Source of the DNA: a virus
Direction: 5' to 3' (one strand)
Virus record (IMG/VR): IMGVR_UViG_3300006037_000015
Coordinates: 1-38,664 of that record
Length of the DNA: 38,664 bases
The position numbers and the translations under genes were made by a program. This document shows positions 28,179 through 36,548 of this stretch, one piece after another. Within the stretch, counting starts at the first letter, position 1; every line of letters starts with the position of its first letter. The notes under the pieces are model-generated. The model saw only the letters and a list, made by a program, of their open reading frames with translations, did no database searches and was not told the origin of the DNA.

Positions 28179-28948
28179 TATTTTACCGAATGAATTGCTC
28201 GGCCAAGTGCATATCCAGCAAGTCCAGCAGCACCGGCCTTTGCAATACCAGCCAAGAAACCATTTCCTGATCGTGATCCTACAATTGCCCCTGCTCCGAC
28301 TGCTGCTAATTCTGCATTGCCTGCTTGAGTCATTTCCATACCTTTATTTCTCGCCAATACTTCAAGTACTGGTAACAATTCACTACGCTTACCACGAAGA
28401 TGATAATACTGGAGTAATCTTGTCACACATAACTGTCGTTGTGTAGTTGAAAGATTTTCCCAATCAGTAATCAATCGACGCAGGCTCTTATAGTTACTAA
28501 TATCAATACCCATCTGACCCTCGATGCGGTACATTAATCTAATTGCAGTAATACGGTCGAGTGTTCCGTCGGTGATACCAATTAGGAACTGCTTAACTAA
28601 TTTAGCATTCGTCCGTAGCTGTTTAGCTAGTACTAAGTTCTGATCAGGCGCTTTAAGATTTTGTGCTGTTGGACCAGTGGGATTTAAGATGATGTGTAGG
28701 CCTTGGTAAAGATCAGTTCCGCCAACTCTTGGCAACGTGAAATTACCATACATCATTGTACGATGGGCATAGTCCTGTGCAAACGGTGCTGTTTCAAATT
28801 CTTTACTAAACAAATATAAAGTAAGTAAATTAAGAAAAACACTATCTACTGTGTCACGTAGTGTTAATTGGCTAATACTCGCATTGCGAAACATCTTGCT
28901 TTCATTACAGTTTTCTTTAATAAAACTAAAGCTGTTGTCTTCTTCCAT
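28178..28948 (-). CDS. phage protein with Gly/Ala-rich hydrophobic C-terminus
   Basis: 256 aa. Residues ~1-215 are helical (FLNLLTLYLFSKEFET, LVLAKQLRTNAKLVKQFLIG, ITAIRLMYRIEGQMGIDISN). The last ~45 are hydrophobic and Gly/Ala-rich (AAVGAGAIVGSRSGNGFLAG, then IAKAGAAGLAGYALG), which could insert in a membrane or pack in a virion. GAGG precedes ATG. It lies in the chain 31575 to 27750. Function unknown. Confidence 0.6.
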   Translation of the reverse strand: MEEDNSFSFIKENCNESKMFRNASISQLTLRDTVDSVFLNLLTLYLFSKEFETAPFAQDYAHRTMMYGNFTLPRVGGTDLYQGLHIILNPTGPTAQNLKAPDQNLVLAKQLRTNAKLVKQFLIGITDGTLDRITAIRLMYRIEGQMGIDISNYKSLRRLITDWENLSTTQRQLCVTRLLQYYHLRGKRSELLPVLEVLARNKGMEMTQAGNAELAAVGAGAIVGSRSGNGFLAGIAKAGAAGLAGYALGRAIHSVK

Positions 28949-28949
28949 G

Positions 28950-30128
28950 TTATACCTCTTTCATGAACACTGGTCGGTTCACTAATTTAATCTTACCATG
29001 CGGTGTTGCTGATACAAAACCTTCGTGGCCACCACTTGTTTGCACGCCACTTCCAGCAGTAGCTTTATCTAACTGATCTTTGATTTTATGCTTAATAACA
29101 GTAATACCTGCTACAATGTCCCATGCAGTCTGGAACGGTCTGCTAAATTCCTTTAGGTGCTGTGCCACGTTTGCTTGCTTGTTTGGAGTTAATCCGCTGT
29201 CTGCTACTAACCATTTCATAAATGCACTGGCAACTACTTTACCATTAGTAATTTCTTGTCCTCTACGTGCATTGTAGTTAACAAAGCTCTTAAAGATATC
29301 TGGTAAGTTAGCAATCTTCAATGCTCCAATGGCAAACGGATCTAACATATCATCAATTTGTGCGGCAGCTGGGCTGTTTATGAGTGCTTGCACTTTGTCA
29401 ATATCAGCTGTTGGTAATTTAATTGCAGTGTCAGTTGCAATTTGTGTTTCTGGCCCAAATATAACAAGGCCCGGTGAGTTCTTTAATCCAAGAGCAGTTG
29501 GAGTTGTTGGGGTAGGTTCGCCATCCTTGGATGCTGCTTCATCAGCAGATTCGTATACCCCATGAATTGCAACTCCGGCACGGCTCTTTGCAATTTGTTT
29601 TCCTAAATCAGACTTGATATCAATATTATATACGATTTTGTTTGGTGTAAAACTCACAGCCGACTCAGACTTAGTTAGATCTGTTGGCTTCATCCAGAGC
29701 ATATCTCCCTGAATCATTTTACCAACAAGACTAACAGGGGTAGCACGTTTAAGCAAGTCGTAAATTGCGCCAAACAATGCAGCATACTCTGCGCGGCCTG
29801 CTTGGTCTGGTCGTCTATTGTAAATCATTGCAGTTACTTCAGCTGCTGATGTTGGGCGGCCGTTGTACTTCTTGGCACCAATACCTGCTTTATCAGTAAC
29901 AATGAATGTGCCCTTGTCAATCCATCCAAAGATGACTGCAGGACTGCCGTCCCATTTAATGGTAGTTGTTGTTGCATGATTATCAGCAGCATGGATTAGT
30001 GCTGATAGTGCTCGTTGTGCTCCTTCGATACCGTTCTCGTCAAACATGATATCTTCTGGATGGTCAATCCGAGCTTTAGCTTCAGTAAGCATTGGCTTAC
30101 GTGGTGATGTTATTTCAAAAATTTTCAT
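28950..30128 (-). CDS. DUF6267-like protein with nucleotidyltransferase-like KxDG motif
   Basis: 392 aa. IKWDGSPAVIFG (Lys58-Trp-Asp60-Gly61) looks like motif I of covalent nucleotidyltransferases (DNA/RNA ligase, capping enzyme: KxDG), and IQGDMLWM and a C-terminal GKIKLVNRPVF could be later motifs. I recognise the protein as the DUF6267 family common in T4-like cyanophages and pelagiphages. Ligase-type activity is inference. ATGA overlap with the upstream gene. Confidence 0.65.
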   Translation of the reverse strand: MKIFEITSPRKPMLTEAKARIDHPEDIMFDENGIEGAQRALSALIHAADNHATTTTIKWDGSPAVIFGWIDKGTFIVTDKAGIGAKKYNGRPTSAAEVTAMIYNRRPDQAGRAEYAALFGAIYDLLKRATPVSLVGKMIQGDMLWMKPTDLTKSESAVSFTPNKIVYNIDIKSDLGKQIAKSRAGVAIHGVYESADEAASKDGEPTPTTPTALGLKNSPGLVIFGPETQIATDTAIKLPTADIDKVQALINSPAAAQIDDMLDPFAIGALKIANLPDIFKSFVNYNARRGQEITNGKVVASAFMKWLVADSGLTPNKQANVAQHLKEFSRPFQTAWDIVAGITVIKHKIKDQLDKATAGSGVQTSGGHEGFVSATPHGKIKLVNRPVFMKEV

Positions 30129-31327
30129 GGTGTAGGGTGTGCGGTGTCATATGCAGCTCTTGCTTTATCATATACGTCTTTCATTTGGGCAGCAGTAAGA
30201 TTGGGAGTAGTAGCCAATGCATTACGTAATGCTGTCTCTCCTGCATCGTGTGAATCTGCTAACGATTGAATTTCTTCTTCTGCATCTGGTGGTGTGCCAA
30301 CTGGTGCAGGTGGCTTGCCAGGTGTAGGTTGAGTACCAATATTTAAATTGTCAAGTGCTGAAAGTGTGCTGTCTGCCCATGCTCTATACAATTCATAAGA
30401 TTTTGGTCTGCCTGGTGTCTGCTCAGTTGCAGCAAGAGCTAACCATTCCTTGAACTGTGCAGTTATCATTGGCATTAGTGCTGCTACTACTGCATTGACT
30501 ACGGCAGCATCAAGACCAGCTGTATGACTTCCTAGCAATCGTGTAACTAATGCTGGTTGAATAATTTCTGGTGGATTGGCTGCGGCTGCGGTAAGTTGAT
30601 CAGCAGCAGGTGTTAAAAACTTATTTTTAATGTTACCAATTAATGTAACGACCAATGTTTCAAGATTATCACGCAGTCTCTCATTTGGCTTTAAAGATAG
30701 TAATGCTGGTGAATTATCAAGGAATAGCAACTTGTCAATCTCTGCGCCAACAGTGTTGAACTGTTCAACGGCTGCATCATCAAACTCAGTTTCAGCATCT
30801 TGCTGTTGAGTCTGGATAAAAATAATTGTGCCAGCGACGATTAGTGACACTGTTTTAATTGCTTCTGCAAACGGTACACCAATGCTGGCTGTTCCAGTTC
30901 CTCCAGCAACTGCATCAAATATTAACTTAACAGTAGCATCGTCACCAGGATCGCCATTAAGAACAATTTTAAAAATGTCTTGTTTATTAGATCGAATGGT
31001 TTGTGTTATTAACTGCGGACTAACTTCGATGCCATCTTTAGATGCAATCTGTGATCCAACATTGGCCGCTTGTTTGTAAATTTCACCAATAGGCATAGGC
31101 ACTGTACCAGCTTGGATAGCATTAAGCGAATTGCCAACTCTACGTGTCATTTGCGGTGTTACTGAATTTGCAATAGCATCAGCAAACTTATTAAGAGCTG
31201 CATTGTTTCCTTGCAACGCACGGATTATGCCAGTTGCGCCATCGTCTCCGGCTATGTCTTGAATTTTAGAAATTAAGTTATCTAAAAATCCTTCGTCAAG
31301 CTGTCGATTTACTTCATTAATTTTCAC
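30125..31327 (-). CDS. large hypothetical protein, probably virion-associated
   Basis: 400 aa with a GTG start (KINEVNRQLDEGFLDNLISK); AAGGA is 9 nt upstream and the GTG overlaps the previous TGA. Ala-rich and helical throughout, with a hydrophobic stretch near residues 165-178 (VSLIVAGTIIFIQT) and a Pro-rich linker (TPGKPPAPVGTPPD) before the C-terminal helix. The N-terminal MKIxE...LDEGF resembles neighbours in T4-like cyanophage virion clusters. Function unknown. Confidence 0.6.
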   Translation of the reverse strand: MKINEVNRQLDEGFLDNLISKIQDIAGDDGATGIIRALQGNNAALNKFADAIANSVTPQMTRRVGNSLNAIQAGTVPMPIGEIYKQAANVGSQIASKDGIEVSPQLITQTIRSNKQDIFKIVLNGDPGDDATVKLIFDAVAGGTGTASIGVPFAEAIKTVSLIVAGTIIFIQTQQQDAETEFDDAAVEQFNTVGAEIDKLLFLDNSPALLSLKPNERLRDNLETLVVTLIGNIKNKFLTPAADQLTAAAANPPEIIQPALVTRLLGSHTAGLDAAVVNAVVAALMPMITAQFKEWLALAATEQTPGRPKSYELYRAWADSTLSALDNLNIGTQPTPGKPPAPVGTPPDAEEEIQSLADSHDAGETALRNALATTPNLTAAQMKDVYDKARAAYDTAHPTP

Positions 31328-31575
31328 TGTTCATTTTCCTTTATTGAGCGTACTCCGCGTGTAAACTTGGCAGGGTCACCATTTTTAATTGCTAACTGCA
31401 ATCTACGGATAAGCTCATCTGCTTGGTGTTCAGGATAGTTAGTTTGTATGACCTCAATGAGGTTAATTACACGGGCAATAGCCTGTGTCGCTAGGCCTTC
31501 GACAAGCAAATGTTTGTCTTGACGTGGCACTAAGCCAGTAATTTCTTCGAGGATGCTACGAGTTTGTTTACGCAT
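31324..31575 (-). CDS. small helical phage protein
   Basis: 83 aa. RSILEEITGLVPRQDKHLLV then QAIARVINLIEVI suggests a two-helix protein with a basic C-terminus. The ATG follows a CTAAATA element by 8 nt and lacks a Shine-Dalgarno. It is the first gene of the minus-strand unit running to 27750 and shares a bidirectional element with the plus-strand gene at 31620. Confidence 0.6.
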   Translation of the reverse strand: MRKQTRSILEEITGLVPRQDKHLLVEGLATQAIARVINLIEVIQTNYPEHQADELIRRLQLAIKNGDPAKFTRGVRSIKENEQ

Positions 31576-31583
31576 GATTAATA

Positions 31584-31597
31584 TATTTAGCTAAATA
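31584..31597. promoter_or_regulatory. bidirectional late-type promoter palindrome
   Basis: TATTTAGCTAAATA is a perfect 14-bp palindrome made of two back-to-back CTAAATA elements: one reads minus toward 31575, the other plus toward 31620. Confidence 0.7.
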
Positions 31598-31619
31598 ATG
31601 TTAATAGGAGATACTGAAA

Positions 31620-32075
31620 ATGCAACTTTCATCAGCAGCACAAGATTTTAGAACTTTGGCAAATAAGCTACAGCAAATTAGCGAATACGACACGCATTCT
31701 GCTACACAGGAACCAGACCATGAAATTACTGATAGCGAACTAAGTCGTTTAAAGATTGCGCTAAGACCGCTGGTAAGCGATTCGATGCAGAGTCGCTTTA
31801 TGCAAGTATTGAACAAGATGGTAAGCGGGCAACCAATTACGTTTGCAGAGTCTAAACTCCTAACTGCTGCTTTTGTTAGTATGGCTGACATTATTGCTTC
31901 GGATAGTTCATTAATTTCTCGATTACGCAAGGACATTGTAGATTATAACGATGATGCCGAATCTAATACCGAAGAACCTGTTGACGACTACAGCCCAAAG
32001 CTAGCCCCATCTGATTTTGACAATGAGCCAGAAGAAGAAGTTGAGCCAGAAGCTGAGCCATATCTACCAAAGTAA
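31620..32075 (+). CDS. acidic helical phage protein (scaffold-like?)
   Basis: 151 aa. The first ~105 residues are helical (SSAAQDFRTLANKLQQISEY; KSxDSxxSRFMQV-type core), and the tail is strongly acidic (EEPVDDY...NEPEEEVEPEAEPYLPK). AGGAG 9 nt before ATG. A plus-strand gene served by the bidirectional element. It resembles small acidic proteins near prohead genes of cyanophages; a scaffolding role is a guess. It converges with the helicase gene. Confidence 0.65.
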   Translation: MQLSSAAQDFRTLANKLQQISEYDTHSATQEPDHEITDSELSRLKIALRPLVSDSMQSRFMQVLNKMVSGQPITFAESKLLTAAFVSMADIIASDSSLISRLRKDIVDYNDDAESNTEEPVDDYSPKLAPSDFDNEPEEEVEPEAEPYLPK

Positions 32076-33545
32076 TTATTCTTCTCGGCTAACAATGCCT
32101 CTTAAGAACTCTCGGCTTGCAGTTGTTGCGCCTTGTGTACTCGGAGGCGTTTTTACAGGGGCAGTTTCTTGCGAGGCGCCTGAATTATTTGCTGGCACAT
32201 CCCATGCATGAGCACCAGTTGGCTTTTCCCATGCATTTGTCCCCATAGTACTGCGAGATTTAAGTTTGTCATATACATCACTTGCACGAACAGTAGTTGA
32301 TACCGTATCACCATCTAAGTCACTGATACGCAATGTATCTGGATTGAAGCTTAAATCGATCTTCTGCCCAACTGCACTACTTGAACGAGTTTTCATAAAC
32401 TGTAATTGAACCATACAACGTTCGCGCATTGTTGGAGTAGAAAAGATACCAAATACGTTATCAGCAGTTTGAATCTTACTCAAACCACCAGCAATCATTG
32501 AGTGATCAAACTCTACGCTTTCAACTGCACTACGATTTAACTGTGATGCTGTTGCCAACAATAGCTGCTCTGCAACAACTAAGTTTCGCAATTCTTCTGC
32601 AACAAGTTTATCCTTAACAAACATATCGCTAACGCTAATCTTCTGCCCTGCTGGCATCATCAAGTCAAGGTAGTCAACTAGGATAGCATCAATTTTAATT
32701 TTACGCTGAGTCTGAAACTCTCTAATCCATGATAGCAAATCATTTGGTGTTACACCATTTGTCAACTGCACAATTTGTAGTACGCCAGCTTTCTTACCAG
32801 CCATACGTACCTTAAGGTCAACGTCTTCTAATTTCTTAAACACTTCACGAGTAGGTGTGTCTGAGATCATTGCATCCATACGCATTGCACATAGCCCTTC
32901 AGACAGTTCCAATGAGAAGTATACTGTATTCAATCCCGACTTAGCCCAATTCAAGCCCAAGTTCTGTAAGAATAAACTCTTGCCTGCGCCAGATGCTCCT
33001 GCAAAGATGTTCAACTCGCCTCTATTGAAACCACCATATAGCTTATCATCGAGTGTCTTCCATCCTGTGCTCAACTGCCCGTTGTTATCTTTTAGTGCAG
33101 TCAATCGGCCAGCTGGGTCAGCAAAGTAATCTGTACCAAATGTCTTTGGCAATCCAACTTGAACAGCATCTTTGATCAGCTTTTCTACTGCACCGTACTC
33201 GTTCTTGTCCAGCATATCTGCACTTTGCAGAATTGCCTTTTCCAATGCTTTATGTCTTGCAAAGCCTTCAAACTCAGTTAGAAACCATGCGCTGTGTTCT
33301 TCTGCCTGTGCTTGTAAGTGTGACAGGTCTGTATTTGTTGTAGCCTTAACTTGTACAATGTCTGGAATGTTTCCGTGTTCACTTACATAAGTTTTGATAA
33401 ACTCTGCTGCACTTCTTAGTCTACGATCAAAGTGTTCAGGATCTAAAACGTTTTGGCATCGTGCTGCCAAATCTCTATTACTAACCATAAAATCCAGAAA
33501 TAGTTTCTGTAGTTCATATCCGTATTCTTTTACTTCATTTGCCAT
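32076..33545 (-). CDS. replicative DNA helicase, T4 gp41 / DnaB type
   Basis: 489 aa from the ATG with GGGGA 8 nt upstream (a TTG five codons earlier is less likely). RecA-fold helicase: Walker A GASGAGKS (about 183-190), VYFSLEL, Walker B AILVDYLDLM, ATASQLNRS (sensor) and IAGGLSKIQTADNV. An N-terminal helical domain precedes it as in DnaB/gp41. It unwinds the fork and works with the primase encoded upstream. C-terminal ~70 residues are Pro/Ser/Thr-rich. Confidence 0.95.
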   Translation of the reverse strand: MANEVKEYGYELQKLFLDFMVSNRDLAARCQNVLDPEHFDRRLRSAAEFIKTYVSEHGNIPDIVQVKATTNTDLSHLQAQAEEHSAWFLTEFEGFARHKALEKAILQSADMLDKNEYGAVEKLIKDAVQVGLPKTFGTDYFADPAGRLTALKDNNGQLSTGWKTLDDKLYGGFNRGELNIFAGASGAGKSLFLQNLGLNWAKSGLNTVYFSLELSEGLCAMRMDAMISDTPTREVFKKLEDVDLKVRMAGKKAGVLQIVQLTNGVTPNDLLSWIREFQTQRKIKIDAILVDYLDLMMPAGQKISVSDMFVKDKLVAEELRNLVVAEQLLLATASQLNRSAVESVEFDHSMIAGGLSKIQTADNVFGIFSTPTMRERCMVQLQFMKTRSSSAVGQKIDLSFNPDTLRISDLDGDTVSTTVRASDVYDKLKSRSTMGTNAWEKPTGAHAWDVPANNSGASQETAPVKTPPSTQGATTASREFLRGIVSREE

Positions 33546-33742
33546 TAATTGTTTCCCCAACGTAATGCTGCCATTGCAGCGTCTTCTTGTTTTGTAAAGT
33601 TATATATCAAGCAGTCTTCTATTAGTGTAGTCGTATAACGGTCTCCTGGAAGACCGTATTCTTCAAGCACCCATATACAAGATTCGTTCCACCATTCCTC
33701 ATTATCCTGGCCGAGCTTCCAAACTATTTTTACTTTATACAC
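33545..33742 (-). CDS. small conserved protein between primase and helicase
   Basis: 65 aa, GTG start with AAGG upstream; overlaps the primase stop and, by TAATG, the helicase start. The sequence (VWKLGQDNEEWWNESCIWVL; EEYGLPGDRYTTTLIEDCLI) is compact and Trp-rich. I recall similar small genes in the same place in T4-like cyanophages. Function unknown; coupling suggests the replication complex. Confidence 0.7.
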   Translation of the reverse strand: MYKVKIVWKLGQDNEEWWNESCIWVLEEYGLPGDRYTTTLIEDCLIYNFTKQEDAAMAALRWGNN

Positions 33743-34703
33743 ACCACCGCCTTGCCATTAGTTTAATCTTCAACGGGCTAGTCTCAATTGCTTCTAGCAC
33801 ACTTTGCAGTGTAGCAGCACGACCAAATTGCTGTGCTGCTTGATTAGCATCTTTTATCTCTGGTGGCCATTCTGGGAAGCTGACACTCCAGCCTAATTCA
33901 GCAGCCTGCAATGCCAACTTTAGCCCAGCATGATCTCTATCAGCAAGCACTACTGGTTCGTTATCAATGTCCTCAATTATCTTTGCCTGTTCGGGACTAA
34001 TCTCATTTGTCATAATGGCAACACCATCAAGCGATAACGCATCGTACTCGCCCTCAGTTACTACTGTATATTTTCTTTGACTGCTTTGATGCTCGAGATT
34101 AAAGACATAGCTCGGTGGACGACTTGCGATCATCTTTGCAGTCTTTTTATCTGGTACATCGCCTATCCAGCGGGCACTATATCCAATTAGTTTTCCATTG
34201 TCCATATAAGGAAGAATAACACGATATTCCATTCCTTGTATCGGGCTAGAACTTGTATACCAGTCAGTTAGTTCAAGCACTCCTCTGCTGTCAAGATATT
34301 CTGCTGCTTCAATATTAAGATCTCGAACTGTCCATGGCCATTGTATTTCTGGCCAGTCTGGTTTCTTAAACGGCTCTTCAATTATAGTATCATCTACAAC
34401 TACTTGGTCCCATAATTGGATCTTCAACCGTTGAATTTCACCTTCATCGATTCCAAGCTCACGCATTAGTTTGATTAGTTTGATACCAAGTTTTTGACCT
34501 GGGCGCCATCCAGTGGTAAAACCGCAGTTAAAGCAGTGATACCCAATACGATCTGTTTCAAATTTGAAGCCGCCGCGCCGTTTGGTGTCGTGGCTTCTTT
34601 GTCCGTTCTGCATGCAAACTGGACAGTTCATTGTCAGCCAACCATTTGAGGTTGACTTTAATGCGGGCAGATGTGCCCTAAGAATGTTTTCGACTAAACT
34701 CAT
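33735..34703 (-). CDS. DNA primase, T4 gp61 type
   Basis: 322 aa. N-terminal zinc-binding domain with Cys27/Cys30 (CPVC) and Cys57/Cys60 (CFNC), then a TOPRIM catalytic domain: VVTEGEYDALS (acidic Glu) and PVVLADRDHAGL (DxD-type). It makes RNA primers and acts with the helicase downstream. The promoter is early-type with a palindrome covering the -10. Confidence 0.94.
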   Translation of the reverse strand: MSLVENILRAHLPALKSTSNGWLTMNCPVCMQNGQRSHDTKRRGGFKFETDRIGYHCFNCGFTTGWRPGQKLGIKLIKLMRELGIDEGEIQRLKIQLWDQVVVDDTIIEEPFKKPDWPEIQWPWTVRDLNIEAAEYLDSRGVLELTDWYTSSSPIQGMEYRVILPYMDNGKLIGYSARWIGDVPDKKTAKMIASRPPSYVFNLEHQSSQRKYTVVTEGEYDALSLDGVAIMTNEISPEQAKIIEDIDNEPVVLADRDHAGLKLALQAAELGWSVSFPEWPPEIKDANQAAQQFGRAATLQSVLEAIETSPLKIKLMARRWCV

Positions 34704-34704
34704 A

Positions 34705-34739
34705 TAGTGTATTATACACTACTGAATACATAAAGTCAA
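34705..34739 (-). promoter_or_regulatory. sigma70 promoter of the primase with palindromic -10
   Basis: TTGACT (34739-34734), 17-bp spacer, TATAAT (34716-34711). TAGTGTATTATACACTA (34705-34721) is a perfect inverted repeat covering the -10. It shares TATTATACAC with the exonuclease promoter. Confidence 0.85.
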
Positions 34740-34744
34740 ATTGC

Positions 34745-35542
34745 TTACACTCGAATTATAACTTTATTCAATGTGCCAGCGTTTGAAGGACTATCAGATT
34801 TGACCACCCGAACCCAACGAACACCACCGTAATAGTTGTATGGATCTATACCTGTAAAGCCGCGGAGATCAAGTGTTGTCACTGCATAGTCCTGCGCCTT
34901 TAAGTTTGCCCACAATGTGGAACCAGTTATGTTCTCGTCCATTGTACCCTGTACTATAATTGTACCAGTGTAATTTGTAGCGTACAATCCAATTGTAAAC
35001 AGACTTGATTCTTTTTTATAATATGACGGGCCGTTGAATGCACTTGATACAAATAAATTATTTGATGATGTCCATTCTATGATTGTATTTGAGCTGCGGC
35101 TGGTTGGTATAGGTGCATCCATCACTTCAACATCAAATACACCTTGCATTGCTCGGTTCCAGGTCAAAGCAAGTTCAAGTCCATCTTCGTTTATCATAGT
35201 TGCACCAACTGCATAGATTCCAGATCCAAGTGTCATTAAATCTCGTGCAAATACTGTAACACGGGCTTGACCATTTTCTGCTACAGTTGGCATTGCTCTA
35301 CGACGAAATATAGTAGCGCCTGTTTCCCTATCCCACATTGTGATAGTCAATTCGCGGCGCAGTAGACTAACTGGACGACGATCTGACCCGGTGATAGTAA
35401 GATCTAATAGATTGTCTACACCTTTAAACCAAGTGATGCGTTGATCAGTATAGCTAGGTGCATGACGTGTTGCGCTTGGTCCCGTGCCTGCGCCGGAGTA
35501 GTTTAACGTTGCTGTTGGGATGCTTGAGTTTAAAGTGGCCAT
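34745..35542 (-). CDS. beta-rich virion structural protein
   Basis: 265 aa from the second ATG (MATLNSSIPTATLNYSGAGT). Immunoglobulin-like strands are suggested by RRELTITMWDRETGATIFRR, FDVEVMDAP and TIIVQGTMDENITGSTLWA. Similar proteins occur in T4-like cyanophage virions. CTAAATA ends 5 nt before this ATG; an ATG two codons earlier would overlap the element, which favours 35542. No Shine-Dalgarno at usual distance. Confidence 0.65.
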   Translation of the reverse strand: MATLNSSIPTATLNYSGAGTGPSATRHAPSYTDQRITWFKGVDNLLDLTITGSDRRPVSLLRRELTITMWDRETGATIFRRRAMPTVAENGQARVTVFARDLMTLGSGIYAVGATMINEDGLELALTWNRAMQGVFDVEVMDAPIPTSRSSNTIIEWTSSNNLFVSSAFNGPSYYKKESSLFTIGLYATNYTGTIIVQGTMDENITGSTLWANLKAQDYAVTTLDLRGFTGIDPYNYYGGVRWVRVVKSDSPSNAGTLNKVIIRV

Positions 35543-35547
35543 AAACA

Positions 35548-35554
35548 TATTTAG
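35548..35554 (-). promoter_or_regulatory. late-type element CTAAATA
   Basis: Ends 5 nt before the ATG at 35542 of the structural gene. Confidence 0.6.
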
Positions 35555-35577
35555 CAAACCCTCCAGATTATAAAATG

Positions 35578-35584
35578 CTAAGTA
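35578..35584 (+). promoter_or_regulatory. late-type element CTAAGTA (plus strand)
   Basis: 8 nt before the ATG at 35593; it would lie inside the gene if the ATG at 35575 were used. Confidence 0.45.
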
Positions 35585-35592
35585 CTTGCACG

Positions 35593-35967
35593 ATGGATAG
35601 TAAAGTTAAAGAATTCTTAGAACGTTTCCCTTTTATGAGCTTAATTCGCTACGGCGAGCATGAACTTGTTGGGATTATACAAAATAGTGATAATGTAGTT
35701 GTCACTATGTATGTGTACAACCTGCTTAAATCCGATAACGACAAACTTGCGTTAATTGAGCAAGGTGATGAATGGTGGTGGGGTAGCAATCGCTTAATCC
35801 CAATTAACATTGTGCTCAAGGAACAAATGCGCAGGTTTACGTATGCACTAAAAACTTACAGTACCAAGGACTTTGAAGTACTGTACGGTTATCAAACCAG
35901 CTTAAATAATGTCATTACTAAACGTACTAAACGTCGCCAAATTAGCCTTGTAAGAAAGCTAAGTTAA
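35593..35967 (+). CDS. conserved phage protein, unknown
   Basis: 124 aa (MDSKVKEFLERFPFMSLIRY). An in-frame ATG at 35575 would add six residues, but neither start has a Shine-Dalgarno and the late-type element favours 35593. The beta-rich middle has HELVGIIQNSDNVVVTMYVY and DEWWWGSNRLIPINIVL, followed by a basic C-terminus (KRTKRRQISLVRKLS). I recognise similar small proteins in T4-like marine phages. Its end overlaps the convergent gene at 35964 by 4 nt. Confidence 0.7.
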   Translation: MDSKVKEFLERFPFMSLIRYGEHELVGIIQNSDNVVVTMYVYNLLKSDNDKLALIEQGDEWWWGSNRLIPINIVLKEQMRRFTYALKTYSTKDFEVLYGYQTSLNNVITKRTKRRQISLVRKLS

Positions 35968-36548
35968 GATCCCTGGCATAGCTGCTCGCAGATTAGATTC
36001 ATCTGCGCTACAATAGCAACTGCATACGCTGTTGCGTGACTTTTCTTAAAGAAGTAATCACCATTCTCTGGTGTAGTCCAAACTTCGCGCATAACTGTGT
36101 CCCATGGTTTTCCAATTAGATAACGTTTTGCTGGCCGAATCATTCCAAGCACTGCTGCAAGTTGCTCAATAGATGTTGGCTTTACTTGACGAAGAATTGA
36201 ACCATGTCCATTGATGTGAAATAATAGATTACTAAATTCTTCCTGCTCTAGCAAATCCCACAATGGTTCTTGATTTGCCAATTGATCCAATTGTGCTTTA
36301 CTACCAATGCCTTGATACAAACTTACATTTAACAAGTCAACTTTGAAAAATCCAAGTTCTTCTGCTTGTTGATAATCCACATCACACCAGCCAGTATATG
36401 GATTAGTTGGAACTGGGTGAAAGTAAACCCCAGTCTTGTGTTTTTGTCGTGTCCCAGTTTGCGAATTTTGCATTGCTGGTACGTGCGGAAGCAAACGGAG
36501 AACTTGCTCCCTGTCTGCAAAGTCAATATCTACGTCAGGTAGGTTCAT
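35964..36548 (-). CDS. DnaE-type (family C) DNA polymerase III alpha fragment
   Basis: 194 aa. MNLPDVDIDFADREQVLRLL matches the PDIDIDF catalytic palm motif of bacterial DNA polymerase III alpha, and ELGFFKVDLLNVSLYQGI matches its K-x-D-(F/L)-LG block. FHINGHGSILRQVKPTSIEQ and FFKKSHATAYAVAIVAQM also resemble DnaE stretches. The full protein exceeds 1100 aa, so only a palm-like part is present; PHP, fingers and clamp-binding regions are missing. Similar short genes exist in T4-like cyanophages. Polymerase activity is unlikely; role unknown. Confidence 0.75.
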   Translation of the reverse strand: MNLPDVDIDFADREQVLRLLPHVPAMQNSQTGTRQKHKTGVYFHPVPTNPYTGWCDVDYQQAEELGFFKVDLLNVSLYQGIGSKAQLDQLANQEPLWDLLEQEEFSNLLFHINGHGSILRQVKPTSIEQLAAVLGMIRPAKRYLIGKPWDTVMREVWTTPENGDYFFKKSHATAYAVAIVAQMNLICEQLCQGS

